Assembly (NCBI RefSeq): GCF_900091465.1
Contig: NZ_FMHV01000002.1
Span: forward strand, 2,418,001 to 2,482,000
Source of the DNA: Micromonospora rhizosphaerae
Lineage (GTDB): Bacteria; Actinomycetota; Actinomycetes; Mycobacteriales; Micromonosporaceae
Direction of reading: 5' to 3'
DNA length: 64,000 nt
The position numbers and the translations under genes were made by a program. Under the pieces are notes generated by a model that was not told the origin of the DNA, ran no database searches, and worked only from the letters and a program-made list of their open reading frames with translations. This document shows, one piece after another, positions 10,672-19,942 of the stretch (position 1 is the first letter of the stretch; each line of letters starts with the position of its first letter).

Positions 10672-11637
10672 TCAGGGGTCGAGGTGGAGCGGCAGGCCGA
10701 AGAGCGGGAAGAGCCGCGGCTGGAGGAAGTGGGTGAGCCGGGCGATCCGACCGCCGGAGAACTCCAGCAGCTGGATCGAGAACGCCCGGTGACCGCCGGC
10801 CGGATCCGGCCGGTACTGGGCCAGCGCCGGGCCGCCGTTGGCCGCCACCCGCACCAGCCGGGAGCCGCGGCAGCCCGCGCCGGGCCCGACCAGCCACCGA
10901 CCGATGTCGGCCGCCCCCCGCAGCCACATCGGGTAGGGCGGCATGCTGTGCACGGCATCCTCGCGCAGCAGCGCGACCAGGGCCTCGATGTCGTACCGGG
11001 CGAAGGTGTCCACGTACCGGTCGAGCAGGTCACGGTGCTCGCCGGCCAGGTCGCCGCCGGCGGGGCGGCCCGTGTCGCGGAGGTCGGTCAGCGTCGCCCG
11101 GGCGCGCTGCAACGCGCTGTTGACCGCCGGCACGCTGGCGTCCAGCAGCTCGGCGACCTCGTCGGCGTGCCAGCGCAGCACGTCCCGCAGGATCAGCACC
11201 GCGCGCTGCCGTGGTGGCAGGTGCTGCACCGCGGCGATGAACGCCAACCGGACCGACTCGCGGGCCACCGCGAGCTCCGCGGGGTCGGCGGGCAGTACCG
11301 TCGCGTCCGGGACCGGCTCCAGCCAGTCGCCGGCCGGCCCGGGCGAGCCGAGCGACGCCGCCACCGGCGCGGATGGGGTGCCGAGGTCCACCGGCAGGGC
11401 GCGCCGCCCCCGCCCCCGGAGCTGATCAAGGCAGACGTTGGTGGCGATCCGGTAGAGCCAGGTGCGCAGGCTGGACCGGCCGTCGAAGCGGTCGAGCCCG
11501 CGCCAGGCCCGCAGCAGGGTCTCCTGCACCGCGTCCTCGGCGTCGAAGACCGAGCCGAGCATCCGGTAGGCGTAGCCCGTCAGCTCGACCCGGAACTCCT
11601 CCAGGTCGCTGGCTGTCGTCGCCGTCGCGGTGGTCAT
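10672..11637 (-). CDS. ECF-type RNA polymerase sigma factor with SnoaL-like C-terminal domain (SigX5/TIGR02960-like)
   Basis: The 321-residue protein has sigma region 2 (about 12-80; AYRMLGSVFDAEDAVQETLLRAWRGL), region 4 (about 135-190; LPPRQRAVLILRDVLRWHADEVAELL) and a C-terminal SnoaL/NTF2-like domain (about 205-321) ending in FLQPRLFPLFGLP. The fusion is characteristic of the SigG/SigX5 group of ECF factors, whose C-terminal domain takes the place of a separate anti-sigma factor. No anti-sigma gene is adjacent, consistent with that. The cognate signal and regulon cannot be read from the sequence. Confidence 0.88.
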   Translation of the reverse strand: MTTATATTASDLEEFRVELTGYAYRMLGSVFDAEDAVQETLLRAWRGLDRFDGRSSLRTWLYRIATNVCLDQLRGRGRRALPVDLGTPSAPVAASLGSPGPAGDWLEPVPDATVLPADPAELAVARESVRLAFIAAVQHLPPRQRAVLILRDVLRWHADEVAELLDASVPAVNSALQRARATLTDLRDTGRPAGGDLAGEHRDLLDRYVDTFARYDIEALVALLREDAVHSMPPYPMWLRGAADIGRWLVGPGAGCRGSRLVRVAANGGPALAQYRPDPAGGHRAFSIQLLEFSGGRIARLTHFLQPRLFPLFGLPLHLDP

Positions 11638-11698
11638 GTGGCCACCGTAGGCCGAGCCTCCGACATCGGCGCACCGGCGATGCGCGAATGCCGCGTAC

Positions 11699-12280
11699 TC
11701 AGGCCTCGGCGGCCGGCTCGGTGGGGACCGCGACGTGCAGGCGGAGCTGGGGGACCAGCATGTCGTCGACGTCCAGGGCCCGGGCCGCGCCGTCCGGCTC
11801 CCAGCCGGTGCTGGTCAGGAACTTCCGGGTCGCCGCGTCCCCGTCGAACGCCCAGGCCACCGCCCGGGTGAAGCCGTCTTCCCGCCACAGGTCCACGCTG
11901 GCGGCGAGCAGCCGGCTGCCGTGGCCGCGCCGCCCCCAGCGCGGCTCGACCAGCAGGTCGGTCACCGCGGCCACGCCGTCGCCGAGCGCCTCGGCCGGCT
12001 CGCCCGGGGCCAGCGCCTCCGCGTCGGCCGGACCGGACGCGGCGAAACCCACCAGATACGATCGCTCGGCCTGTTCGACGGCGACCAGCACCCGGTGCGC
12101 GCCGGAGGGCGGCTCCTGCACCGCCGCGCTCCACCGCCGGGCGAGGTACGCCTCGTCCAGGTTGTCGAGCACGTGCCGGGGCAGGATCCGGCGGTAGGCG
12201 ACCCGCCAGGTCGCGAGCTGGATGCGTGCGATCTCGCCGGCGTCCTCCGGACGCGCCGGGCGGACGTACCCGAGAGCCAT
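11699..12280 (-). CDS. GNAT-family N-acetyltransferase
   Basis: The 193-residue single-domain protein has the GNAT fold: N-terminal RPARPEDAGEIARIQLATW, the acetyl-CoA loop VEPRWGRRGHGSRLL at about residues 110-125, and the terminal FLTSTGWEPDG motif. The substrate is unknown. It ends 61 bases upstream of the sigma-factor start on the same strand, so the two could be co-transcribed. It is divergent from the GT87 gene, with 35 bases between start codons. ATG at 12280 is the only good start. Confidence 0.85.
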   Translation of the reverse strand: MALGYVRPARPEDAGEIARIQLATWRVAYRRILPRHVLDNLDEAYLARRWSAAVQEPPSGAHRVLVAVEQAERSYLVGFAASGPADAEALAPGEPAEALGDGVAAVTDLLVEPRWGRRGHGSRLLAASVDLWREDGFTRAVAWAFDGDAATRKFLTSTGWEPDGAARALDVDDMLVPQLRLHVAVPTEPAAEA

Positions 12281-12315
12281 GGCACGTGAGCCTACGCAGG
12301 GCGAGGGAGGCGACG

Positions 12316-13548
12316 GTGGCGCAGGGTACCCGGCGGACGTTCGGGCAGGTCGTCGGCGTGGTCCTGCTCGCCGTCGCGGTGGCCGCCTTCCTCTCCGTGG
12401 CGGCCGTCCGGCACGGCTTCTTCGACCTCCAGGTCTATTACGGCGCGCTGACCTGGTGGGTGCACGACGGCGGGGAGCTCTACGACTACCTGCGGCCGTT
12501 CACCCAGTACGGCTTCACCTACCCGCCCTTCGCCGCGCTGGTCATGCTGCCGATGGCGTACCTGCCCTGGCCGGCGGCCATCACGGTGAGCGTGGTCGCC
12601 AGCGTGGTGGGCAGCGCGGTGGTGATCTGGTGGCTGGTCGACCCGATCTCCCGCCGCGCCGGCTGGACCCGCTGGTTCGCCCTGGCCGTGGCGCTCTGCC
12701 TGGCCGCCGCGTACGAGCCGATGCGCGAGACGATCAACTTCGGCCAGGTCAACATGCTGCTGCTCGTCCTGGTCGCGGTGGACCTGCTGCGGCTGCTTCC
12801 GGCCGGCAATCGCTGGGCCGGGGTGGGCGTAGGGCTCGCCACCGCGATCAAGCTGACCCCGGGCGTCTTCATCGTCTACCTGCTGGTCACCGGTCGCTGG
12901 CGGGCCGCGTTCACCGCGATGGGCGCCGCGGCCGGGGCGACCCTGCTCGCCGCCGCGCTCTTCCCGGACGCCTCCCGGGAGTTCTGGACCGAGGCGCTGT
13001 GGAACACCGCCCGGGTCGGCGAGCTGGCGTTCGTCTCCAACCAGTCGCTGCGGGGGGTGGTGGCCCGGCTCAACCCGGAGCATCCCAGCACCCTGGCCTG
13101 GTTGGTGCTGGTGCTCGCCACCCTCGCCGGGTGGGTGTGGCGCTCCCGTGCCGCCGTGGCCGTCGGCGACGAGGCCACCGGGCTGGCGCTGACCGGCGCG
13201 ATGATGTGCCTGGTCAGCCCGGTCACCTGGGTGCACCACCTGGTCTGGCTGATCCCGGCGCTGATCCTGCTGGTGGACAACGCCATGGCGGCGCCCGCGG
13301 GCAGCCGCCGGCGCCGCCTGCTGCTGGCCGCCGCGGTCATCGGGTACGGCTTCCTGGTCAGCCGGATCGTCTGGGCCTGGGAAAAGGACTTCACCGGCGT
13401 GGACGGCTTCCTGGGCAGCAACACCTACGTATGGATCGGCCTGGCGCTGCTGTTCGGCCTGCCGATCCGCCGCTGGGCCGCGCCGGCCGGCGACGGGTCG
13501 CCCGGGGAGGCGGGCCGGCCGGGTCAGCCGTCGAGCCGGGCGGCGTAG
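12316..13548 (+). CDS. GT87-family membrane mannosyltransferase (DUF2029)
   Basis: The 410-residue polytopic protein has about ten hydrophobic segments. The periplasmic-loop motif DLQVYYGALTWWVHDGGELYDY, YTYPPFAAL-like FTYPPFAALVMLP and INFGQVNMLLLVLV are characteristic of polyprenyl-phosphate-mannose-dependent alpha-mannosyltransferases of the PimE/DUF2029 group. The first TM carries the catalytic-type Asp after the first loop. It probably adds mannose to a lipoglycan at the outer face of the membrane. I chose GTG at 12316 because GGGAGG lies 7-12 bases upstream. Its 3' end overlaps the convergent GNAT gene by 25 bases. Confidence 0.82.
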   Translation: MAQGTRRTFGQVVGVVLLAVAVAAFLSVAAVRHGFFDLQVYYGALTWWVHDGGELYDYLRPFTQYGFTYPPFAALVMLPMAYLPWPAAITVSVVASVVGSAVVIWWLVDPISRRAGWTRWFALAVALCLAAAYEPMRETINFGQVNMLLLVLVAVDLLRLLPAGNRWAGVGVGLATAIKLTPGVFIVYLLVTGRWRAAFTAMGAAAGATLLAAALFPDASREFWTEALWNTARVGELAFVSNQSLRGVVARLNPEHPSTLAWLVLVLATLAGWVWRSRAAVAVGDEATGLALTGAMMCLVSPVTWVHHLVWLIPALILLVDNAMAAPAGSRRRRLLLAAAVIGYGFLVSRIVWAWEKDFTGVDGFLGSNTYVWIGLALLFGLPIRRWAAPAGDGSPGEAGRPGQPSSRAA

Positions 13549-14075
13549 CGCAGCTCGAGCAGGTCGAGGGGCGGGCGCCCGCCGGAGAGCGGGACGGGGT
13601 AGGTGGACTCCGCGCCGTCCGGTGACAGCCCGGCCCGCTCGTAGAAGCGGCGGGCCCGGGCGTTCTCCGCCAGCACCCAGAGCCGGTACTCGGTCCAGCC
13701 CCGTCCGGCCAGGCCGGCGCGGGTCGCCGCCAGCAGCGCCCGGCCCGTCCCGGTGCCCCACCGCGCGGGCTCCACGTACATGGCCACGATCTCCCCGTAC
13801 GCCGGGTCAAGGTCGCGGCGGTCCTGGTTGTTCCGGTACGGACCGAAGGTGGTGAAGCCGGTGACGGTGCCGTCGACCTCGGCCAGCAGCGTGGTGAACG
13901 GGTGCTCCGGGTGGGCGGTGCCGAGGTCCCGCCGCCGCTGCGCCCAGGCCTGGACGTTGAGCCGGCGCAGCACCTCGTCCGGCATGATCCCGGCGTAGCC
14001 GGCCTGCCAGCTGCGGATGTGCACCCGGGCGATCGCCTCGGCGTCGTCCGGCTCCTCGCCGCGAAGGGTGAGCAT
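13524..14075 (-). CDS. GNAT-family N-acetyltransferase
   Basis: The 183-residue protein has the complete GNAT core: [23 protein letters not shown] at the N-terminus, the acetyl-CoA pyrophosphate loop [15 protein letters not shown] at about residues 100-114, and [17 protein letters not shown] near the C-terminus. The first helix resembles the RimI/MSMEG-type small-molecule acetyltransferases. The substrate is unknown. It converges with and overlaps the GT87 gene by 25 bases and is divergent from the YcaQ-like gene. Confidence 0.87.
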   Translation of the reverse strand: MLTLRGEEPDDAEAIARVHIRSWQAGYAGIMPDEVLRRLNVQAWAQRRRDLGTAHPEHPFTTLLAEVDGTVTGFTTFGPYRNNQDRRDLDPAYGEIVAMYVEPARWGTGTGRALLAATRAGLAGRGWTEYRLWVLAENARARRFYERAGLSPDGAESTYPVPLSGGRPPLDLLELRYAARLDG

Positions 14076-14154
14076 CCGTCCGTTCTATGCCTCGGCGGGC
14101 GATCGGTCCAGCGCCCGCTCCGGGCGTCGTACCACTGGATTAGGGTGCCCGACG

Positions 14155-15384
14155 ATGGCCGTACCGGAATCGCTCTCGCTCGCCCAGGCCCGGCGGATCG
14201 CGCTGGCCGCCCAGGGCTTCGCCGACCCGGCGCCCAGCGGTGTGCCCACCCGCCGGCACCTGCGTCGGGTGCTCGACCGGGTCGGGTTGATCCAGATGGA
14301 CTCGGTCAACGTGCTGCAACGCGCGCACTACCTGCCGCTCTACAGCCGGCTCGGCCCCTACCCGACCACGCTGCTCGACGCCGCCGCCTACCGCCGCCCC
14401 CGCGAGCTCTTCGAGTACTGGGGGCACGAGGCGTCGCTGGTGCCGGTCGGGCTGCACCCCGCGCTGCGCTGGCGGATGGCCAAGGCCCAGGAGGAGGCCT
14501 GGGGCGGGATGCGCCGGATCGCCCAGGAGCAGCCGGGGCTGGTCGCCTGGGTCCGCGACGAGGTGGCCGCCCGGGGGCCGCTGACCGCCGCCGAGATCGA
14601 GCACGACGCGCCCCGGGAGACCGGCAACTGGGGCTGGAACTGGTCGGCCGTCAAGCGGGCGCTGGAGTTCCTGTTCTGGTCCGGCGAGGTGACCGCCGCC
14701 GAGCGAACCACCTCCTTCGCCCGCCGCTACGACCTGCCGGAGCGGGTGCTGCCGGCCGCCGTACTCGACGCGCCCACCCCGAGCGACGCCGACGCCTACC
14801 GCGCCCTGGTCGCGATCGCCGCCCGGTCGCTCGGCGTGGCCGCCGAACCGGAGCTGCGTGACTACTTCCGGCTGCCGCTGGCCGGGGCGCGGCGGGCGGT
14901 TGCCGAGCTGGTCGAGGCGGGGGAGTTGCTGCCGGTCACGGTGCAGGGCTGGCGGCAGCCGGCGTACCTGCACGCGCAGGCCCGGCTGCCCCGCTGGGTC
15001 CGGGGCAACACCCTGGTCAGCCCCTTCGACCCGCTGGTCTGGGAGCGGGCCCGCACCGAGCGGCTCTTCGGCTTCAGCTACCGGATCGAGATCTACGTCC
15101 CCGCACCGCAGCGGGTGCACGGCTACTACGTGCTGCCGTTCCTGCAGGGCGAAGGGTTCACCGCCCGGGTCGATCTCAAGGCCGACCGGAAGGCCGGGGT
15201 GCTCCAGGTGCCGGCGGCCTGGGTCGAGCCGGGCGTCCATCCGGGGGAGACCGCCGTCGCCCTGGCGGCGGAGCTCTACCGGCTCGCCGGCTGGCTCGGC
15301 CTGGACTCGGTGGCCCCGCCGGCCGCCGGCGACCTCGCGGTCCCGCTGGCCGCCGCGCTGACCGGCGTGGCCGGTGTACGGTGA
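14155..15384 (+). CDS. YcaQ/AlkX-like winged-helix DNA glycosylase (HTH_42 superfamily)
   Basis: The 409-residue protein matches the HTH_42 superfamily, which includes the interstrand-crosslink glycosylase YcaQ (AlkX) and the azinomycin-resistance protein AlkZ. The catalytic-type QxD motif is present in [22 protein letters not shown] (Q47, D49). AlkZ-type self-resistance enzymes have QxQ instead, so this belongs with the general-repair YcaQ branch. ATG at 14155 follows a TAGGGT -10 at 14141-14146 with eight bases between, which suggests a leaderless or near-leaderless transcript. It probably removes bulky or crosslinked alkyl-purines. The DUF2752 gene follows and overlaps only in a longer alternative frame. 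Confidence 0.83.
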   Translation: MAVPESLSLAQARRIALAAQGFADPAPSGVPTRRHLRRVLDRVGLIQMDSVNVLQRAHYLPLYSRLGPYPTTLLDAAAYRRPRELFEYWGHEASLVPVGLHPALRWRMAKAQEEAWGGMRRIAQEQPGLVAWVRDEVAARGPLTAAEIEHDAPRETGNWGWNWSAVKRALEFLFWSGEVTAAERTTSFARRYDLPERVLPAAVLDAPTPSDADAYRALVAIAARSLGVAAEPELRDYFRLPLAGARRAVAELVEAGELLPVTVQGWRQPAYLHAQARLPRWVRGNTLVSPFDPLVWERARTERLFGFSYRIEIYVPAPQRVHGYYVLPFLQGEGFTARVDLKADRKAGVLQVPAAWVEPGVHPGETAVALAAELYRLAGWLGLDSVAPPAAGDLAVPLAAALTGVAGVR

Positions 15385-15388
15385 GCGC

Positions 15389-16024
15389 GTGACGACCGTT
15401 GACCGGCCGGCCGCGCAGCCCGGCCCGCAGGTGCACAGCGCCGACGCGCCGCAGGTCGGGACGACCGCCCCGGCGGCTCCCGGCGGCGGGCAGGCGGAGG
15501 GCCCGCCCGGGGGGTGGCCCGCGGGTGAGGTCCCGCCGGGCGCCTGGCCGCAGGGCCCGGTCTACCAGCCGGTCGAGCCGGACCGGTTCACCCGGTTCGT
15601 GATGCGGCTCTACGACCGGGCCCCGCGCTGGGCGGTCCCGCTGGCCGCGCTCGGCTGCGTCGGCATGGGCGTGGCGTACGCGCTGATCAGTGATCCGACC
15701 CAGAGCGCCCCGGACGCCCGGCCGACCTGCCTGCTCAAGCTCACCACCGGGCTGGACTGCCCGGGCTGCGGCGGCACCCGCGCCCTCTGGTACGTGCTGC
15801 ACGGCGACCTGCCGGCCGCCGCCCGGCACCACTTCCTCTTCGTCTTCGCGCTGCCCTTCCTGACCTACCTCTTCGTCGCCTGGGCCGGGAAGCAGGCGTT
15901 CGGCTGGCGACTGCCGGAGCTGCGGATCAGCTCCAAGGTGATCGGCGGCTTCCTCGCCGCCTGGCTCGCCTTCTCGGTGCTGCGCAACCTGCCCTGGGCC
16001 CCCTTCACCGCGCTCTACGTCTGA
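15389..16024 (+). CDS. DUF2752 membrane protein
   Basis: The 211-residue protein starts with a 65-residue Pro/Gly/Ala-rich cytoplasmic region. Hydrophobic segments follow at about 77-97, 145-165 and 178-200. The family signature CPGCGGTRALWYVLHGDLPAA (written CPxCGxTR) lies after the first TM. The function is unknown; the paired cysteines suggest metal or redox chemistry at the membrane. GTG at 15389 is my preferred start. GTG at 15374 would overlap the previous gene by 11 bases. Confidence 0.82.
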   Translation: MTTVDRPAAQPGPQVHSADAPQVGTTAPAAPGGGQAEGPPGGWPAGEVPPGAWPQGPVYQPVEPDRFTRFVMRLYDRAPRWAVPLAALGCVGMGVAYALISDPTQSAPDARPTCLLKLTTGLDCPGCGGTRALWYVLHGDLPAAARHHFLFVFALPFLTYLFVAWAGKQAFGWRLPELRISSKVIGGFLAAWLAFSVLRNLPWAPFTALYV

Positions 16025-16290
16025 TCCGGTCCAGCCTCCACCGGGGCCGGCCCGGCTCTTCGCGGCATCCGGCCGGTTGGCTGCCGTGCCGGCGGCTGCT
16101 TCGGGGTCGCTGTGGAGCTGCCCCGGCTGTGCGCCCGCCGGGCCGGTGTGGCTGGCACCGAATGGCGACCCCGAGGGGCCGCCGTAACCCGTTATGCGGC
16201 GCCTGCCCCGTCTGTGCGGGCAGCTCCAGAGGCCGTCCAGCGGGTTTCCGACCCGCCGGGGCCCAACTTTGCCGAGACCCCAGGGGCCAC

Positions 16291-16296
16291 TACAGT
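16291..16296 (+). promoter_or_regulatory. thyX -10 hexamer, leaderless arrangement
   Basis: TACAGT ends seven bases before the thyX ATG at 16304. The bases between do not form a spaced Shine-Dalgarno, so a leaderless transcript is likely. The rest of 16025-16290 holds no gene. Confidence 0.55.
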
Positions 16297-16303
16297 CCGA
16301 GGA

Positions 16304-17050
16304 ATGCCGGACATGGTGCAGCCCCAGGTCAAGCTCATTGCGTGGACCCAGTTCCAGGCCCCGGACGAGGTGCCGTGGTCGACCGACGCCGAGGGCGGCC
16401 AGGCGCTGGCCGAGTTCGCCGGCCGGGCCTGCTACCAGAGCTGGAAGAAGCCGAACCCGGCCACGGCGACCAACGCCGGCTACCTGGCCCACATCCTGGA
16501 CGTCGGCCACCTGTCCGTGCTGGAGCACGGCTCGGTCAGCTTCTACTTCACCGGGGTGTCCCGCTCGTTCACCCACGAGCTGATCCGGCACCGGCACTTC
16601 TCGTACTCGCAGCTCTCCCAGCGCTACGTGCCGGAGCGGGACGCGGCCATGGTGGAGCCGGCGGTGATCGCCGAGGACCCGGAGCTGCACAAGAAGTTCG
16701 TGGAGGCCGCCGAGGCGAGCGTCCGGGCCTACACCGAGCTGCTGGAGGGGCTGGAGCAGCGCTTCGCCGACGAGCCGAACCCGACCCTGCGGCGCAAGCA
16801 GGCCCGGCAGGCGGCCCGGGCGGTGCTGCCCAACGCCACCGAGACCCGGATCGTGGTCACCGGCAACTACCGGGCCTGGCGGCACTTCATCAAGATGCGG
16901 GCCACCGAGCACGCCGACGTGGAGATCCGCGAGCTGGCCGTGGAGTGCCTGCGGCAGCTCCAGGAGGTTGCGCCGAACGTCTTCGCCGACTTCGTGATCT
17001 CCACCCTGCCCGACGGGACCGAGGTGGCGGCCAGCCCGCACGCCGAGTGA
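16304..17050 (+). CDS. thyX: FAD-dependent thymidylate synthase ThyX
   Basis: The 248-residue flavoenzyme methylates dUMP to dTMP using methylene-tetrahydrofolate and NADPH. The hallmark RHRx7S motif is seen as [13 protein letters not shown] (R95-R107). The flanking [17 protein letters not shown] and [14 protein letters not shown] blocks are also typical. I chose ATG at 16304; the upstream open frame to 16112 is unrelated sequence. It heads the thyX-dapA-rnj arrangement that is conserved across actinomycetes, 53 bases upstream of dapA. Confidence 0.96.
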   Translation: MPDMVQPQVKLIAWTQFQAPDEVPWSTDAEGGQALAEFAGRACYQSWKKPNPATATNAGYLAHILDVGHLSVLEHGSVSFYFTGVSRSFTHELIRHRHFSYSQLSQRYVPERDAAMVEPAVIAEDPELHKKFVEAAEASVRAYTELLEGLEQRFADEPNPTLRRKQARQAARAVLPNATETRIVVTGNYRAWRHFIKMRATEHADVEIRELAVECLRQLQEVAPNVFADFVISTLPDGTEVAASPHAE

Positions 17051-17090
17051 CTCCTGAGCACTTACCCGCCGGGGCTCCGGTGGTCGTCCG

Positions 17091-17099
17091 CTAGGTTGT
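17091..17099 (+). promoter_or_regulatory. dapA -10 region, nearly identical to that of dapB
   Basis: TAGGTTGTG occurs here as it does at dapB (7371-7379). The hexamer ends about seven bases before ATG 17104 and there is no Shine-Dalgarno, so dapA is probably leaderless. Confidence 0.55.
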
Positions 17100-17103
17100 G
17101 AAC

Positions 17104-18030
17104 ATGACGCACGACCACCCTGCCGTACCCGAGCGGAGCGCCTCGCGCCCGTTCGGACGACTGCTCACGGCCATGGTCACCCCGTTCACCCGGGACGGGT
17201 CCCTGGACCTCGAGGGCGCCGTACGGCTCGCGAATTACCTCGTCGACGAGCAGGGCAACGACTCGCTGGTGCTCAACGGCACCACCGGTGAGTCGCCGAC
17301 CACCACCGACGCGGAGAAGGAACGCCTGATCCGGGCCGTCGTGGAGGCGGTCGGCGACCGGGCCAGGATCGTGGCCGGGGTCGGCACCAACGACACCCGG
17401 CACACCATCGAGCTGGCGGCGTCGGCCGAGAAGGCCGGCGCGCACGGCCTGCTGGTGGTCACGCCGTACTACAACAAGCCGCCGCAGAGCGGGCTGCTGC
17501 GCCACTTCACCGCGGTCGCGGACGCCACCGGGCTGCCGATCATGCTCTACGACATCCCGCAGCGGGCCGGGACGGCGATCGCCACCGAGACGCTGGTGAA
17601 GCTGGCCGAGCACGGCCGGATCGTCGCGGTCAAGGACGCCAAGGGCGACCTGACCGCCACCTCATGGGTGCTCAGCCGCAGCGACCTGGCGTACTACAGC
17701 GGCGAGGACTCGCTGACCCTGCCGGCGCTGTCGGTCGGGGCGGTCGGCGTGGTGGGTACCTCGACGCACTTCACCGGCGCGCCGACCAAGCAGATGATCG
17801 AGGCGTACGACGCGGGCGACACCCTGACCGCGCGGACCCTGCACCGGCGGCTGCTGCCCCTGTTCACCGGCATCTTCCGTGCCCAGGGCGTGATCCTGGT
17901 CAAGGCGGGCCTGGCGGCCAAGGGCCTGCCGGCCGGCCCGGTACGCCCGCCGCTGGTGGACGCCACCGCCGACGAACTGGCCCAGCTGCGCGCCGACTGC
18001 GCGGCGGCGGGCCTGGAACTGCCCGAATGA
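17104..18030 (+). CDS. dapA: 4-hydroxy-tetrahydrodipicolinate synthase
   Basis: The 308-residue TIM-barrel enzyme condenses pyruvate with aspartate semialdehyde, the first step specific to lysine/DAP. It shows NGTTGESPT (about residues 58-67), TPYYNKPPQ (Tyr122/123 region) and the Schiff-base lysine K177 in VAVKDAKGDL. ATG at 17104 is chosen; GTG at 17098 in the same frame is also possible given the leaderless promoter. RNase J follows 52 bases downstream. Confidence 0.96.
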   Translation: MTHDHPAVPERSASRPFGRLLTAMVTPFTRDGSLDLEGAVRLANYLVDEQGNDSLVLNGTTGESPTTTDAEKERLIRAVVEAVGDRARIVAGVGTNDTRHTIELAASAEKAGAHGLLVVTPYYNKPPQSGLLRHFTAVADATGLPIMLYDIPQRAGTAIATETLVKLAEHGRIVAVKDAKGDLTATSWVLSRSDLAYYSGEDSLTLPALSVGAVGVVGTSTHFTGAPTKQMIEAYDAGDTLTARTLHRRLLPLFTGIFRAQGVILVKAGLAAKGLPAGPVRPPLVDATADELAQLRADCAAAGLELPE

Positions 18031-18082
18031 TCGAACGACACGACGGACGCCGGATGAGGGCGTCGCAGAATGAGGTGGACGC

Positions 18083-19771
18083 GTGACCGAGGCGCACATC
18101 GAGGGTGAACTGCCCCCGCCGCTGCCGGAGGGCGGCCTGCGGATCATCCCGCTCGGCGGACTCGGCGCCATCGGCCGGAACATGACCGTCTTCGAGTACG
18201 ACGGCAAGCTGCTGATCGTCGACTGCGGGGTGCTCTTCCCCGACGTCGAGCAGCCGGGCGTGGATCTGATCCTGCCCGATTTCGGCCCGATCCTGGACCG
18301 GCTGGACGACGTGCAGGCGATCGTGCTCACCCACGGCCACGAGGACCACATCGGCGCCGTGCCGTACCTGCTCGCCCACAAGCCGGACATCCCGCTGGTC
18401 GGCTCCCAGTTCACCCTCGCCCTGGTCGAGGCGAAGCTCGCCGAGCGGCGGATCCAGCCGTACACGCTGACCGTCAAGGAGGGCGGCCGGGAGCGGCTCG
18501 GCCCGTTCGAGTGCGAGTTCTTCGCGGTCAACCACTCCATTCCGGACGCGCTCGCGGTGGCCATCCGCACCCCGGCCGGGCTGGTGCTGCACACCGGCGA
18601 CTTCAAGATGGACCAGCTCCCGCTGGACGGCCGGATCACCGACCTGGCCGGCTTCGCCCGGCTCGGCGCCGAGGGTGTCGACCTGCTCCTGTCGGACTCC
18701 ACCAACGCGGAGATCCCCGGCTTCGTCACGCCGGAGCGGGAGATCGGCCCGGTCCTCGACTCGATCTTCCAGAAGGCGCGCGGCCGGATCATCGTCGCCT
18801 CGTTCGCCTCCCACGTGCACCGGGTGCAGCAGGTGATGGACTCGGCGGCCGAGCACGGCCGCAAGGTGGCGCTGATCGGCCGCTCGATGGTCCGCAACAT
18901 GGGCATCGCCCGCGACCTGGGGCTGCTGAACATCCCGCCGGGCCTGGTGGTCGGCCTGGAGGAGGCAACCGCGCTGCCACCGGAGCGGATCGTGCTGATG
19001 TCCACCGGCTCGCAGGGCGAGCCGATGAGCGCGCTGGGCCGGATGGCCAGCGGCGACCACCGGCACATCACCATCGCACCGGGCGACACCGTCGTGCTCG
19101 CCAGCTCGCTGGTGCCGGGCAACGAGACCTCGGTCTACCGGGTGATCAACCGGCTGGCCCGGGCCGGTGCGGTCGTCGTGCACAAGGACGTCGCCAAGGT
19201 GCACGTCTCCGGGCACGCCCCCGCCGGCGAGTTGCTCTACCTGCTCAACACCGTTCGGCCGAGCAACCTGATGCCGGTGCACGGCGAATGGCGGCACCTG
19301 CGTGCGCACGCCCGCCTCGGCGTCGAGTCCGGGGTCGCGCCGGACCGGGTGGTGCTCTGCGAGGACGGCGACGTGGTCGACCTGGTGGAGGGGCGGGCCA
19401 GCCTGGTCGGTCACGTGAAGAGCCGGTACGTCTACGTCGACGGCCTCGCCGTCGGCGACGTCAGCGAGTCGCTGCTCACCGAGCGGCGGATCCTCGGCGA
19501 CGGCGGGTTCATCGCGGCCACCGTGGTGGTCGACTCGGTCACCGGCAAGGTGGTCGGCGGCCCGACCGTCTCGGCGAAGGGCTTCTCCGAGGACCCGGAG
19601 GCGTTCAACCCGGTGGTCCCGCTGATCACCGAGGCGCTCAACCGGGCGGCCGCGGACGGCATCACCGACCCGCACCAGCTCCAGCAGATCGTCCGGCGCA
19701 CCGTCGGGCGCTGGGTCAACGACGCGTACCGCCGGCGACCGATGATCATCCCGACCGTCGTCGAGGTCTGA
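18083..19771 (+). CDS. rnj: Ribonuclease J
   Basis: The 562-residue metallo-beta-lactamase/beta-CASP nuclease combines endonuclease and 5'-to-3' exonuclease activity in mRNA turnover and rRNA maturation. The zinc motif THGHEDHIG lies at H84-H89, followed by the beta-CASP domain (SFASHVHRVQQ, STGSQGEPMSAL) and the returning VSGHAPAGELLYLLNTV block. The C-terminal dimerisation domain is present. GTG at 18083 has GAGGTGG at 18071-18077. Together with pnp and RNase Y, this window encodes three of the organism's main RNA-decay enzymes. Confidence 0.95.
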   Translation: MTEAHIEGELPPPLPEGGLRIIPLGGLGAIGRNMTVFEYDGKLLIVDCGVLFPDVEQPGVDLILPDFGPILDRLDDVQAIVLTHGHEDHIGAVPYLLAHKPDIPLVGSQFTLALVEAKLAERRIQPYTLTVKEGGRERLGPFECEFFAVNHSIPDALAVAIRTPAGLVLHTGDFKMDQLPLDGRITDLAGFARLGAEGVDLLLSDSTNAEIPGFVTPEREIGPVLDSIFQKARGRIIVASFASHVHRVQQVMDSAAEHGRKVALIGRSMVRNMGIARDLGLLNIPPGLVVGLEEATALPPERIVLMSTGSQGEPMSALGRMASGDHRHITIAPGDTVVLASSLVPGNETSVYRVINRLARAGAVVVHKDVAKVHVSGHAPAGELLYLLNTVRPSNLMPVHGEWRHLRAHARLGVESGVAPDRVVLCEDGDVVDLVEGRASLVGHVKSRYVYVDGLAVGDVSESLLTERRILGDGGFIAATVVVDSVTGKVVGGPTVSAKGFSEDPEAFNPVVPLITEALNRAAADGITDPHQLQQIVRRTVGRWVNDAYRRRPMIIPTVVEV

Positions 19772-19942
19772 CCGCACGCACCTTTCCGTCGATCGCTCAA
19801 CCGATCGTCGGTCGTCCACGTTTTCCGTGCCGGCGGGCGCTGGGGGGAGCGTGGCGGATGGACCGCAGACGGATGACAGCCATCGGCGTACCGGTGGCGG
19901 CGGCGGGGCGGTGCCGCGTCCGGCCTTCCGGTACGCGGCGGG

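Noticed and set aside
8554..11871. 1105-codon plus-strand open frame across the debranching-enzyme and sigma-factor genes
   Set aside because: The minus-strand genes have clear families; this frame has no recognisable motif and crosses two unrelated genes.
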